A stretch of DNA of 5,357 nt, taken from the NCBI GenBank assembly GCA_023135545.1, contig JAGLSY010000271.1, positions 1 to 5,357 of the forward strand, read 5' to 3'. The position numbers and the translations under genes are program-made. This stretch comes from Thermoplasmata archaeon. Its GTDB lineage: Archaea; Thermoplasmatota; Thermoplasmata; SG8-5; JAGLSY01. Below, piece by piece: positions 1 through 5,357 of this stretch (within the stretch, counting starts at the first letter, position 1; the number at the start of each line of letters is the position of its first letter). The notes beneath the pieces were generated by a model, which worked only from the letters and a program-made list of their open reading frames with translations, searched no databases and was not told the DNA's origin.

Positions 1-1
1 C

Positions 2-3000
2 ATTTCCGGAACACTGGACAGCGTGGATTTCGATTATGTGAGTGCCGATTTTGATACATCATTTGGCCTCACGCTGAGATGCTCGGTTCTGGTGGGTGTG
101 AATTTTGGAATTGCCGGTGGCGGGATCGAGGGATGGATAGAGGGGAGGCCCGAACTCACGCTGGCCACAGGCTTCGATTATTCCACTCCCGATGCCAACG
201 GCAACGGGGGGTTCGAGCCCGAGTGCTCGGGAGCACTGGACATAACCCTGAGTGCCGGACTGGGGGCATATGCGAAATTCCTCTGGTGGACCAAATCCTG
301 GAGCTTCTGGGACGGAAGTTATACCTTGGGCCATTGGGACTTCGATGCATTCGGGGGCACATCGAATGGGCCGGATACTCCATTCTCCCACGAACCGGAC
401 CCCAGTTCCCTGGTGAACCAGAGCGGGGATGTTCAATTTCCCACCGGTCCCTCCATTAGCCAACTCGGAGACCAGACGGTTATAGTGAACAGCATCGACA
501 AGAACAACAACCCCGCAAACCCGGACTTCCAGATAATAGTAGATGTGAACGGAGCCAGCGTCCAGCTTACCACTAACAATAAATTGAAAACAGACCCCCA
601 CGTGCTGCACGATGGCACCGGCAAGGCCCTCGTGGTCTGGACCGAGAGCGTGGACAATCAGGATTTGACTGGCACCAGCCTCAACCTCACCAATTTCATG
701 GAGGATTCCAGGGTGGTTTATGCGATCCTGGACGGCACTACTATTGAAGCTGGCCTGGCTTACATATACACACCGAGCCCGCCTGTCGCCGACATCCAGC
801 CGTCACTGGTGTTGATGGGGAACGGAGACATCATGGCCACCTGGATTCACGATGAGGGCGGGGATGTCATGACCAGCGATGACCAGGCAACCTGGTTCTC
901 TGTCTGGAACGGTTTCGTATGGTCTGTACCGGCCCTGAAAAACGACCATGCCAGCTTCCATTACGACAATCAAATGGCGGCCCTGCCGGATGATGAAATA
1001 CTGTCGGTCTGGATACGTGATGGGGACGAGAACCTTTACACAACAGACGACCAGCAGCTGGTCTACTCGGTGTACAACGGGACCAACTGGACATTGATGG
1101 AATACCTCACCACCGGCAACATGAGCGTCGAATCCCTTTCCCTGTCGTCAAATGAAAATTATGCTGTTCTTGCCTGGCTTGCCAGGGATTGGCAGGGGGC
1201 CTTCAACATCAAGTTTGCCTCATGGGATACATCATCCGAAACATGGTCCTCCATCCGGGTTGTGAATTCGACCTTTTACCCTGTCCAGCTTCCCCAGGTG
1301 GCCATCAACTCACAGGGCCTGGCTGCCGTCGTATGGAAGAGCGGTCAGGTCATGAACTGGACCAACGCCAACGAATCCGGCATTTACTATTGCACACTGG
1401 ACATGACGTCTGGAGGGGGGCAAACGAAACCCTGGCTGGCCGCCATCACCAACTCCCCGCTTCTCGATTTCTGGTGCGACATGGTGCTCTACGATGACAG
1501 AACACTTCTCTACACCTTCAACAACCTGACTGACCCGACCGACAGAAGCTCAAAATACCAGGAACTGGCTTATATCGGACTGAAGCCGGATTTCAGTATC
1601 ATGAACATGACGGCAAACGGAGAAGCCAGTATAATCGCACGAGAGGGGGATGTGGTGTGGATAAATGCCACGGTCCGCAATGCTGGGGACGTGCCGGCCG
1701 AGGATTTTGATGTCAGATTTTATGATGGAAATCCACTGCTTGGCGGGGCCTTCATCGGAAAGGTGGAAGTGCCTTCATTGGACAGGATGGAGACGGTGGG
1801 AATATCGATACACTGGGCCGCGGAAAGCGGGTGCCGTGAGATATACGGGGTTGTGGATGCCGTTGGCGGAATTGGCGAATGCAGCGAGAACAACAACATG
1901 GCCAGCTGCATGATTGATGCGCCTGTTGATGTTTACATAACATACCGCAACATCACCCTGACACCCGAAGAGCCGGATGAATGGGAGACTGTTGAGATAA
2001 AAGCCCTGGTGAAAAACATTGGATTTGGGAGTGCCAGTGATGTTGAAATCGAATTCTACGATGGTGACCCCATATGCGGGGGCCGGCTTCTGGATACCAA
2101 GACCATTGCCCACATCCCCTTGGAAGGAGAGGCAGAGGTGATGGCCTACTGGAGTGCCAGGAGTGGATATCACGAACTCTTTGTGCTGGCCAATATTTCG
2201 GACGCGAATGGAGAAAATAACAAGGCCTTCAGGAAGGTCTGGCTCACCCCGGATATCGAGGTCTCGGCCATGTCGGTTTCCAATCCCATGATAAGAGAGG
2301 GGGAGAAGGCGATAATATCTGCCACCATAAAAAACACTGGCAGTGGCGATTCAGATAATATCTTTGTCAAATTCTTCACCCACGACATGTTCATAGGCCA
2401 TCATTTCATTTCCCTTGACCAGGGGGATGAAAGCACCGTTTCTGTGGACTGGACACCGCCTTCGGGCAATTACATGATATATGCCAGCGCATTTCCAACC
2501 AGCAACATCAACGAGTTGAGCGAGGCCGAAAACAAGAGGTCGGCCAGCCTGGCGGTCATATCATCCCGGGACGTCATGGTGGAACTGGCACTTGCCGAGT
2601 CCGATGAGGGAATTCTGAATATAACGGCCAACGTGACGAATGGTGGATTTGGCAGCCTGTCCGGGGTGGTTCTACGACTCTACGGAGGAGAGCCGGGGAC
2701 TGGCTCCATGAAACTTCTGGACACCACAATACCGGAACTTGCTCAGGGAGAGACCAGGTCTATCATGCTGGACTGGATACCGGATATAGACGCACGGACC
2801 ATCTACGCGGTTGTCGACCCTGATGACGTCATCAGCGAAACAAACGAAAACAACAATGTAGCAAAGGAAAACCTGGATTTCGGAAGCTGGACACCAGATG
2901 GACAAGATGATGACAGGGACTCGGGCATGGTCGAGGCGGTCTACACCGGCTCCATGTTCGGGATACTGGTGGCGGTCGTGGCAATTATAATTACGTTTAT

Positions 3001-3028
3001 CATAAGAAGGAGAAAGAGGAGAGAATAA
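2..3028 (+). CDS. Large membrane-anchored surface protein with beta-propeller repeats and four CARDB domains (5' end outside window)
   Basis: The frame is open from the left edge to TAA at 3026-3028, giving 1008 visible residues (numbered here from codon 2-4). The GTG at 23 is not a credible start: the frame continues upstream of it, and no signal peptide or ribosome site follows or precedes it. Order of parts: a beta-rich Gly/Trp module (about 1-115) with an EF-hand-like loop at 64-74; about seven propeller-like repeats (151-527) with conserved Trp at 213, 281, 337, 392 and 445; four CARDB (Ig-like adhesion) domains beginning near 528, 642, 750 and 856; a linker rich in Asp; one transmembrane helix (about 983-1001); and a tail RRRKRRE. 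The basic tail implies the C-terminus is inside and the rest outside the cell. Many N-x-S/T sequons fit an archaeal glycosylated surface protein. An upstream signal peptide is inferred. Ligand and exact role are unknown; adhesion or polymer binding is a guess. It appears to be transcribed separately from the next gene. Confidence 0.85.
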   Translation: MSGTLDSVDFDYVSADFDTSFGLTLRCSVLVGVNFGIAGGGIEGWIEGRPELTLATGFDYSTPDANGNGGFEPECSGALDITLSAGLGAYAKFLWWTKSWSFWDGSYTLGHWDFDAFGGTSNGPDTPFSHEPDPSSLVNQSGDVQFPTGPSISQLGDQTVIVNSIDKNNNPANPDFQIIVDVNGASVQLTTNNKLKTDPHVLHDGTGKALVVWTESVDNQDLTGTSLNLTNFMEDSRVVYAILDGTTIEAGLAYIYTPSPPVADIQPSLVLMGNGDIMATWIHDEGGDVMTSDDQATWFSVWNGFVWSVPALKNDHASFHYDNQMAALPDDEILSVWIRDGDENLYTTDDQQLVYSVYNGTNWTLMEYLTTGNMSVESLSLSSNENYAVLAWLARDWQGAFNIKFASWDTSSETWSSIRVVNSTFYPVQLPQVAINSQGLAAVVWKSGQVMNWTNANESGIYYCTLDMTSGGGQTKPWLAAITNSPLLDFWCDMVLYDDRTLLYTFNNLTDPTDRSSKYQELAYIGLKPDFSIMNMTANGEASIIAREGDVVWINATVRNAGDVPAEDFDVRFYDGNPLLGGAFIGKVEVPSLDRMETVGISIHWAAESGCREIYGVVDAVGGIGECSENNNMASCMIDAPVDVYITYRNITLTPEEPDEWETVEIKALVKNIGFGSASDVEIEFYDGDPICGGRLLDTKTIAHIPLEGEAEVMAYWSARSGYHELFVLANISDANGENNKAFRKVWLTPDIEVSAMSVSNPMIREGEKAIISATIKNTGSGDSDNIFVKFFTHDMFIGHHFISLDQGDESTVSVDWTPPSGNYMIYASAFPTSNINELSEAENKRSASLAVISSRDVMVELALAESDEGILNITANVTNGGFGSLSGVVLRLYGGEPGTGSMKLLDTTIPELAQGETRSIMLDWIPDIDARTIYAVVDPDDVISETNENNNVAKENLDFGSWTPDGQDDDRDSGMVEAVYTGSMFGILVAVVAIIITFIIRRRKRRE
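191..223 (+). other. EF-hand-like calcium loop within the N-terminal beta module
   Basis: Residues 64-74 of the partial protein read DANGNGGFEPE, an Asp/Asn/Gly-rich loop like the D-x-[DN]-x-[DN]-G start of EF-hand and dockerin loops, with an acidic residue at position 11 instead of the usual 12. It sits between two glycine-rich beta-strand stretches and is soon followed by a tryptophan cluster (codons at 284, 287, 299, 308 and 335). Calcium binding is inferred from the pattern only. Confidence 0.4.
452..1582 (+). repeat. Seven beta-propeller-like repeats within the surface protein
   Basis: Residues about 151-527 contain seven units of roughly 54 residues. Each begins with a short strand, then a turn such as G-x-G or DD, then a hydrophobic strand normally ending in Trp, a polar loop, and a second strand pair often ending in NG-x-x-W. 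The Trp codons at 638, 842, 1010, 1175 and 1334 mark repeats 2-6. In repeat 1 the equivalent strand is QTVIVNSI, and in repeat 7 it is TLLYTFNN, both without the Trp. Repeats 3 and 4 match best, with every landmark (Trp, Thr-x-Asp-Asp-Gln, Asn-Gly, Trp) exactly 168 nt apart. The loop TSDDQATW resembles a sialidase Asp-box (S/T-x-D-x-G-x-T-W) with Gln in place of Gly. A seven-bladed propeller is the simplest reading. No glycosidase active site was recognised, so binding is more likely than hydrolysis. Confidence 0.6.
1583..2881 (+). repeat. Four tandem CARDB domains within the surface protein
   Basis: Four units of about 105-115 residues start near 1583 (KPDFSI), 1925 (VDVYIT), 2249 (PDIEVS) and 2567 (RDVMVE). 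Each shows the CARDB plan: an opening strand; a strand of the type INATVRNAG, IKALVKNIG, ISATIKNTG or ITANVTNGG; a strand with V-x-x-R/E/K-F/L-Y followed by a D/G-rich turn; a strand ending in W (WAAESG, WSARSG, WTPPSG, WIPDID); and a final Asp/Asn/Glu-rich turn such as ETNENNN. CARDB (cell adhesion related domain found in bacteria) is an Ig-like fold common in archaeal and bacterial surface proteins. Here the four domains probably act as a stalk that holds the propeller away from the membrane; that role is inferred. Confidence 0.85.
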
Positions 3029-3068
3029 TCTACTCAAGAGCCTCGACAATGTGCCAGCGGGGGTCCCA

Positions 3069-3109
3069 TTCTGGTTGCGTGTTTTCTCTTCATTTGTACG
3101 CGACCAGAA
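3069..3109 (+). terminator. Inverted repeat with T-rich loop after the surface-protein gene, probable transcript 3' end
   Basis: A 12-bp stem (3069-3080 with 3098-3109) pairs completely except for one G-T wobble at 3076/3102. The 17-nt loop (3081-3097) is pyrimidine-rich and includes TTTTCTCTTC. It begins 40 nt after the TAA. Archaeal transcripts commonly end at T-rich tracts, with or without a hairpin, so a termination role for the upstream gene is reasonable. The stem is followed by A-rich, not T-rich, sequence on the + strand, so this is not a classical bacterial-type terminator. It could instead be a protein-binding site. Confidence 0.4.
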
Positions 3110-3225
3110 AATCTAATGCGATTCTAGGCATACGACAAAATAAGCATTTGATTCGGATGTCCCAGTGTGGCGGGGGAGGAAGGCGGGTATAGGGCAATGG
3201 CTAGCAAGACATATATCTGTAGATG

Positions 3226-3245
3226 GGATGCAGATATCTTCATCC
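3226..3245. promoter_or_regulatory. 20-bp near-perfect palindrome, candidate operator for the DUF92-apgM operon
   Basis: GGATGCAGATATCTTCATCC pairs with itself at 9 of 10 positions; the only mismatch is 3231/3240. Its centre (3235/3236) is about 34 bp upstream of the centre of the TATA-like box and about 60 bp upstream of the predicted start. The core hexamer ATATCT also occurs at 3213-3218, exactly 21 bp before its copy at 3234-3239, which places both on the same helix face. A dimeric regulator site is plausible, but no regulator is identified and chance cannot be excluded. Confidence 0.35.
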
Positions 3246-3265
3246 TTTTCGAACCCTCCCACAAC

Positions 3266-3273
3266 TATATTAT
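3266..3273 (+). promoter_or_regulatory. TATA-like box of the DUF92-apgM operon (leaderless start)
   Basis: TATATTAT lies with its centre 26-27 bp upstream of the ATG at 3296. That is the usual archaeal distance from TATA box to transcription start, so the message would begin at or within a few bases of the ATG. There is no Shine-Dalgarno-like sequence just before 3296, which agrees with a leaderless mRNA. The sequence before the box (CCCACAAC) is not a strong purine-rich BRE, so confidence is moderate. Confidence 0.5.
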
Positions 3274-3295
3274 CCTCCATCACCAATTAGGCCTG

Positions 3296-4048
3296 ATGAA
3301 TTTCTGGGAATCATCAATTCTGATAGCCATTATTTGCCTGACACTGTCATTACTGGCCTACTGGAAATCGGTACTGACCAAGGGGGGTTCAATTGCCGCC
3401 TTCTTCGTCGGTATCGTCATCGGAATCATGGGCCATATCAGCTGGATATTTCTGCTCCTTGTTTTTTTCCTCACTAGCTTCATCGCCACCAAGTACAAGT
3501 TCGATTACAAAAAATCAAAAGGGCTGCAGGAAGGCAAGAGGGGCGAGAGGAAGATGAAAAACGTGCTGGCCAACGGGGCGGTTCCGATTGCGGTGGCTGT
3601 TTTGAGCTGGCAAAATGATTTTTACCCATATCTGGACAAAGAATTGGGCTCGATATTGTTCATCACGGCAATCGCCGTGGCTGCCTCGGATACGATGGCC
3701 AGCGAACTGGGAATTTTGTCGAAGAGGGTTTATTTGATCACCAACAGGAGACGGGTGAAGGCGGGTGTGGACGGAGGTGTTTCGGCACTTGGCCAGTTCG
3801 CCGCTTTCATCGCCGCCGCCTATACCGCCCTTCTGGGCTTCTTCACCTTTTCCTATTTCGATATGATGGGCCACGGGTGGTGGGTGATCCTCCTGGTGAC
3901 CTTCCTTGGATTCCTGGGATGCCAGGTGGACAGCGTGTTCGGGGCAACCTTGGAGCGCCGGGGCATTCTTACAAAATTATCAAATAACCTTAGCTCGATA
4001 GCCATCGGGACAATATTGGCATGGGTGGTAATGACATGGCTCGTATGA
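3296..4048 (+). CDS. DUF92 family integral membrane protein (TIGR00297/VTE6-like, possible prenyl-phosphate kinase)
   Basis: A 250-residue protein, a normal size for DUF92. It is mostly hydrophobic, with about six to eight membrane segments (roughly 7-24, 31-63, 88-105, 120-137, 165-187, 194-213, 228-248) and a basic loop near 66-90 that is probably cytoplasmic. Family hallmarks are present: VLANG before the third hydrophobic block, SDTMASELG (Asp132, Ser136, Glu137), the glycine loop GVDGGVS (157-163), and the C-terminal DSVFGATLERRG. The plant member VTE6 acts as a phytyl-phosphate kinase. In archaea a role in prenyl-phosphate or isoprenoid-lipid metabolism is a reasonable extension but unproven. 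The ATG at 3296 is preferred over the GTG at 3167: the 43 extra residues are polar and unlike the family, and the TATA box fits 3296. The stop overlaps the next gene. Confidence 0.85.
   Translation: MNFWESSILIAIICLTLSLLAYWKSVLTKGGSIAAFFVGIVIGIMGHISWIFLLLVFFLTSFIATKYKFDYKKSKGLQEGKRGERKMKNVLANGAVPIAVAVLSWQNDFYPYLDKELGSILFITAIAVAASDTMASELGILSKRVYLITNRRRVKAGVDGGVSALGQFAAFIAAAYTALLGFFTFSYFDMMGHGWWVILLVTFLGFLGCQVDSVFGATLERRGILTKLSNNLSSIAIGTILAWVVMTWLV
4024..4029 (+). promoter_or_regulatory. Shine-Dalgarno-like site favouring the 4036 start of apgM
   Basis: GGTGGT matches the GGAGGT core at five of six bases and lies 6 nt before the ATG at 4036, inside the end of the DUF92 gene. It is too far (15 nt) for ideal use by the ATG at 4045. 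This is the main reason for choosing 4036. Confidence 0.4.
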
Positions 4049-5265
4049 AATTGCTAATGATAATCTGCGACGGGATGGCCGACAGGCCCTCGGAAGAACT
4101 TGAAGGAAGGACGCCCCTTGACGCGGCCGACACACCGGTCATGGACAGGCTGGCCAGAGAGGGGCAGTGCGGGATGATGAATCCCATTGGAACAGGAATC
4201 GTGCCAGGAAGCGACACCGCTCATCTTTCCCTGCTTGGCTATGACCCGTACAGGTATTACTGTGGGAGAGGAACCCTTGAAGCCGCCGGCCTGGGAATTG
4301 ATATGGAGAAAGGGGATGTGGCTTTCAGATGCAATTTTGCGACATCCGATAAAGACCTTCGGGTTCTGGACAGGCGCGCCGGTCGAATTTCAGGAGGAAC
4401 TGTTGAACTGGCAAAGGCGCTGGACGGTCGGATGATCGAGGATGTCAGGGTGATATTCAAGGAGGCGGTGGAACATCGCTCCGTCATGGTCCTGAAGGGA
4501 ACTGGCCTGTCATCCGAGGTTTCCGAGACCGATCCGCACAAGGAGGGGGAGATAGTCTGGACGGCAAAAGCCCTTAAGCCAGAGGCCGAAAAAACGGCCA
4601 GGATACTAAATGAATTCACCAGGATGTCCTTTGATATCCTTGATAAACATCCGGTCAATCTGGACAGAAAGGAAAAGGGGCTGCTGCCCGGAAACATCAT
4701 TCTGTCCAGGGGGCCGGGAGATGTGCCAGATATTCCATCCTTCTCGGTAAAGCACGGTATGGAAGCCGGAGCAATCGTGGGGATAACCCTCGTCAAGGGG
4801 CTGTGCAGGATACTCGGCATGGAAGTTATCGAAGTTGATGGAGCCACGGGGGGTGCCGATACCAATCTGGCCGGAAAGATGGACGCGGCAATCAATGCCC
4901 TGATAGAGAAGGATTTTGTCCTGCTTCATATCAAGGGGACCGATGTTTTCGGCCATGATGGGGATGTGGCTGGAAAAAAGGAATACATACAGAAGGTGGA
5001 TGCCAGCCTGGGGCCGTTGGTGGAAAAACTGGGCGACGACGTGCTGCTGGCCCTGACAGCCGACCATTCCACACCCACCTCTGTGAAGGACCATGCATCT
5101 GACACGGTTCCGCTGCTGGTACACGGCAGGGGGATGAGATTTGACAATGTCCAGAAATTCAGCGAGACGGAAGCCGCCGGTGGTATGCTTGGCACTATCA
5201 ATGGCCAGGAATTGATGCCGCTTATGAAGGGACTGGCAGGGTGGGTCGATAAGTTCGGCGCGTAA
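4036..5265 (+). CDS. apgM: Archaeal 2,3-bisphosphoglycerate-independent phosphoglycerate mutase
   Basis: A 409-residue cytosolic enzyme, full length for the apgM family (COG3635, alkaline phosphatase superfamily). It interconverts 3- and 2-phosphoglycerate in glycolysis and gluconeogenesis using bound metal ions and a phosphoserine intermediate. Expected residues are all visible: Asp12 in CDGMADRP, the nucleophile Ser59 in PGSDTAHLSLLGYDP, Asp303 and His307 in KGTDVFGHDGD, Asp343-His344 in TADHSTP, and His353 in KDHASDTVPLL. Other family signatures are YYCGRGTLEAAG, VAFRCNFAT, ETDPHKEGE, the DGATGGADTN segment and the KFGA terminus. Three in-frame ATGs compete: 4021, 4036 and 4045. I chose 4036 because of the GGTGGT 6 nt upstream; 4045 would give a classical ATGA stop-start overlap and a 406-residue protein starting MKLLMII. 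Either way the gene overlaps the DUF92 gene and is probably translated from the same message. Some COG3635 members have been proposed as homoserine kinases, but nothing here points that way. Confidence 0.93.
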   Translation: MARMKLLMIICDGMADRPSEELEGRTPLDAADTPVMDRLAREGQCGMMNPIGTGIVPGSDTAHLSLLGYDPYRYYCGRGTLEAAGLGIDMEKGDVAFRCNFATSDKDLRVLDRRAGRISGGTVELAKALDGRMIEDVRVIFKEAVEHRSVMVLKGTGLSSEVSETDPHKEGEIVWTAKALKPEAEKTARILNEFTRMSFDILDKHPVNLDRKEKGLLPGNIILSRGPGDVPDIPSFSVKHGMEAGAIVGITLVKGLCRILGMEVIEVDGATGGADTNLAGKMDAAINALIEKDFVLLHIKGTDVFGHDGDVAGKKEYIQKVDASLGPLVEKLGDDVLLALTADHSTPTSVKDHASDTVPLLVHGRGMRFDNVQKFSETEAAGGMLGTINGQELMPLMKGLAGWVDKFGA

Positions 5266-5266
5266 G

Positions 5267-5315
5267 CCTTTTCTTTTATTCCTCGCTGCGCTGGCTCACC
5301 CTCCAAAAGAAAAGG
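5267..5315. terminator. Probable bidirectional terminator after apgM
   Basis: CCTTTTCTTTT (5267-5277) and AAAAGAAAAGG (5305-5315) form a perfect 11-bp inverted repeat around a 27-nt GC-rich spacer, starting one base after the apgM stop. The + strand has a T-rich tract directly after the stop, the usual archaeal termination signal, and the - strand has the same tract from 5315 to 5305. A gene converging from the right of the window would explain the symmetry; it is not visible here. Confidence 0.6.
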
Positions 5316-5336
5316 TTTCCCAATCCAAAAGTAAAA
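5302..5336. repeat. Short direct repeat TCCAAAAG(A/T)AAAA in the 3' region
   Basis: TCCAAAAGAAAA (5302-5313) and TCCAAAAGTAAA (5324-5335) are two copies 22 bp apart with one difference. On the - strand they give two T-rich tracts in a row, each ending TTTTGGA. Tandem T-tracts would suit termination of a leftward transcript. Confidence 0.4.
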
Positions 5337-5357
5337 CTCGGGTTCACCTGCTCGCTC

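Noticed and set aside
23..25. GTG as start of the large surface protein
   Set aside because: The frame stays open to the window edge, there is no ribosome site, and no signal peptide follows although the protein is clearly exported.
59..610. Long minus-strand open frame opposite the surface-protein gene
   Set aside because: It lies entirely opposite well-supported coding sequence and has no recognisable domain or promoter.
2983..2993. AT-rich AATTATAATTA as a possible TATA box
   Set aside because: It encodes the transmembrane helix, and no start codon of a credible gene lies at the right distance downstream.
2936..3028. Archaeosortase-type sorting tail (PGF-CTERM-like)
   Set aside because: The helix and basic tail are present, but no PGF- or PEF-like motif precedes the helix, so a plain transmembrane anchor is the better reading.
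3211..3216. ATATAT as an alternative TATA box for the DUF92 gene
   Set aside because: A start about 26 bp downstream (near 3240) has no in-frame start codon close by and would give a leader without a Shine-Dalgarno site; the box at 3266-3273 fits better.
3167..3295. N-terminal extension of the DUF92 gene from GTG 3167
   Set aside because: The 43 residues are polar, unlike the family, and overlap the probable promoter.
4257..4895. 212-residue minus-strand open frame opposite apgM
   Set aside because: It is a shadow of a highly conserved enzyme gene; its Ser/Pro-rich translation has no family features.

Overview
The window reads as archaeal chromosome, most likely euryarchaeal and perhaps Thermoplasmatota-like. 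The support is: an archaeal-type cofactor-independent phosphoglycerate mutase (apgM/COG3635); a DUF92 membrane protein preceded by a TATA-like box about 26 bp from its best start codon, as expected for a leaderless archaeal transcript; and a large surface protein built from CARDB domains with a C-terminal membrane anchor. The phylum is a guess. Base composition is moderately GC-rich. I see no mobile element, CRISPR array, rRNA or tRNA gene, or integrase.

Left region (2-3028, + strand): the 3' portion of a very large secreted, membrane-anchored protein whose 5' end lies outside the window. In order, the visible part has a glycine- and tryptophan-rich beta module with an EF-hand-like loop, about seven beta-propeller-type repeats, four tandem CARDB domains, one transmembrane helix and a short basic cytoplasmic tail. 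It looks like a cell-surface binding or adhesion protein.

Middle gap (3029-3295): no convincing gene. It holds a 12-bp stem inverted repeat with a T-rich loop just after the stop codon (probable 3' end of the upstream transcript), a 20-bp near-perfect palindrome, and a TATA-like box close to the next gene.

Right region (3296-5265, + strand): a two-gene operon with overlapping genes. A DUF92-family integral membrane protein (VTE6-like, possible prenyl-phosphate kinase) is followed by apgM, which has its full set of metal and nucleophile residues. One gene points to isoprenoid-lipid metabolism and the other to the glycolysis/gluconeogenesis trunk; the overlap suggests coupled expression but no shared pathway is established.

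Right edge (5266-5357): an 11-bp perfect inverted repeat with T-rich tracts on both strands. It resembles a bidirectional terminator between apgM and an unseen gene that may converge from the right. Nothing in the window amounts to a clearly new biological system. The most interesting parts are the surface-protein architecture and the promoter/operator-like region at 3211-3296.
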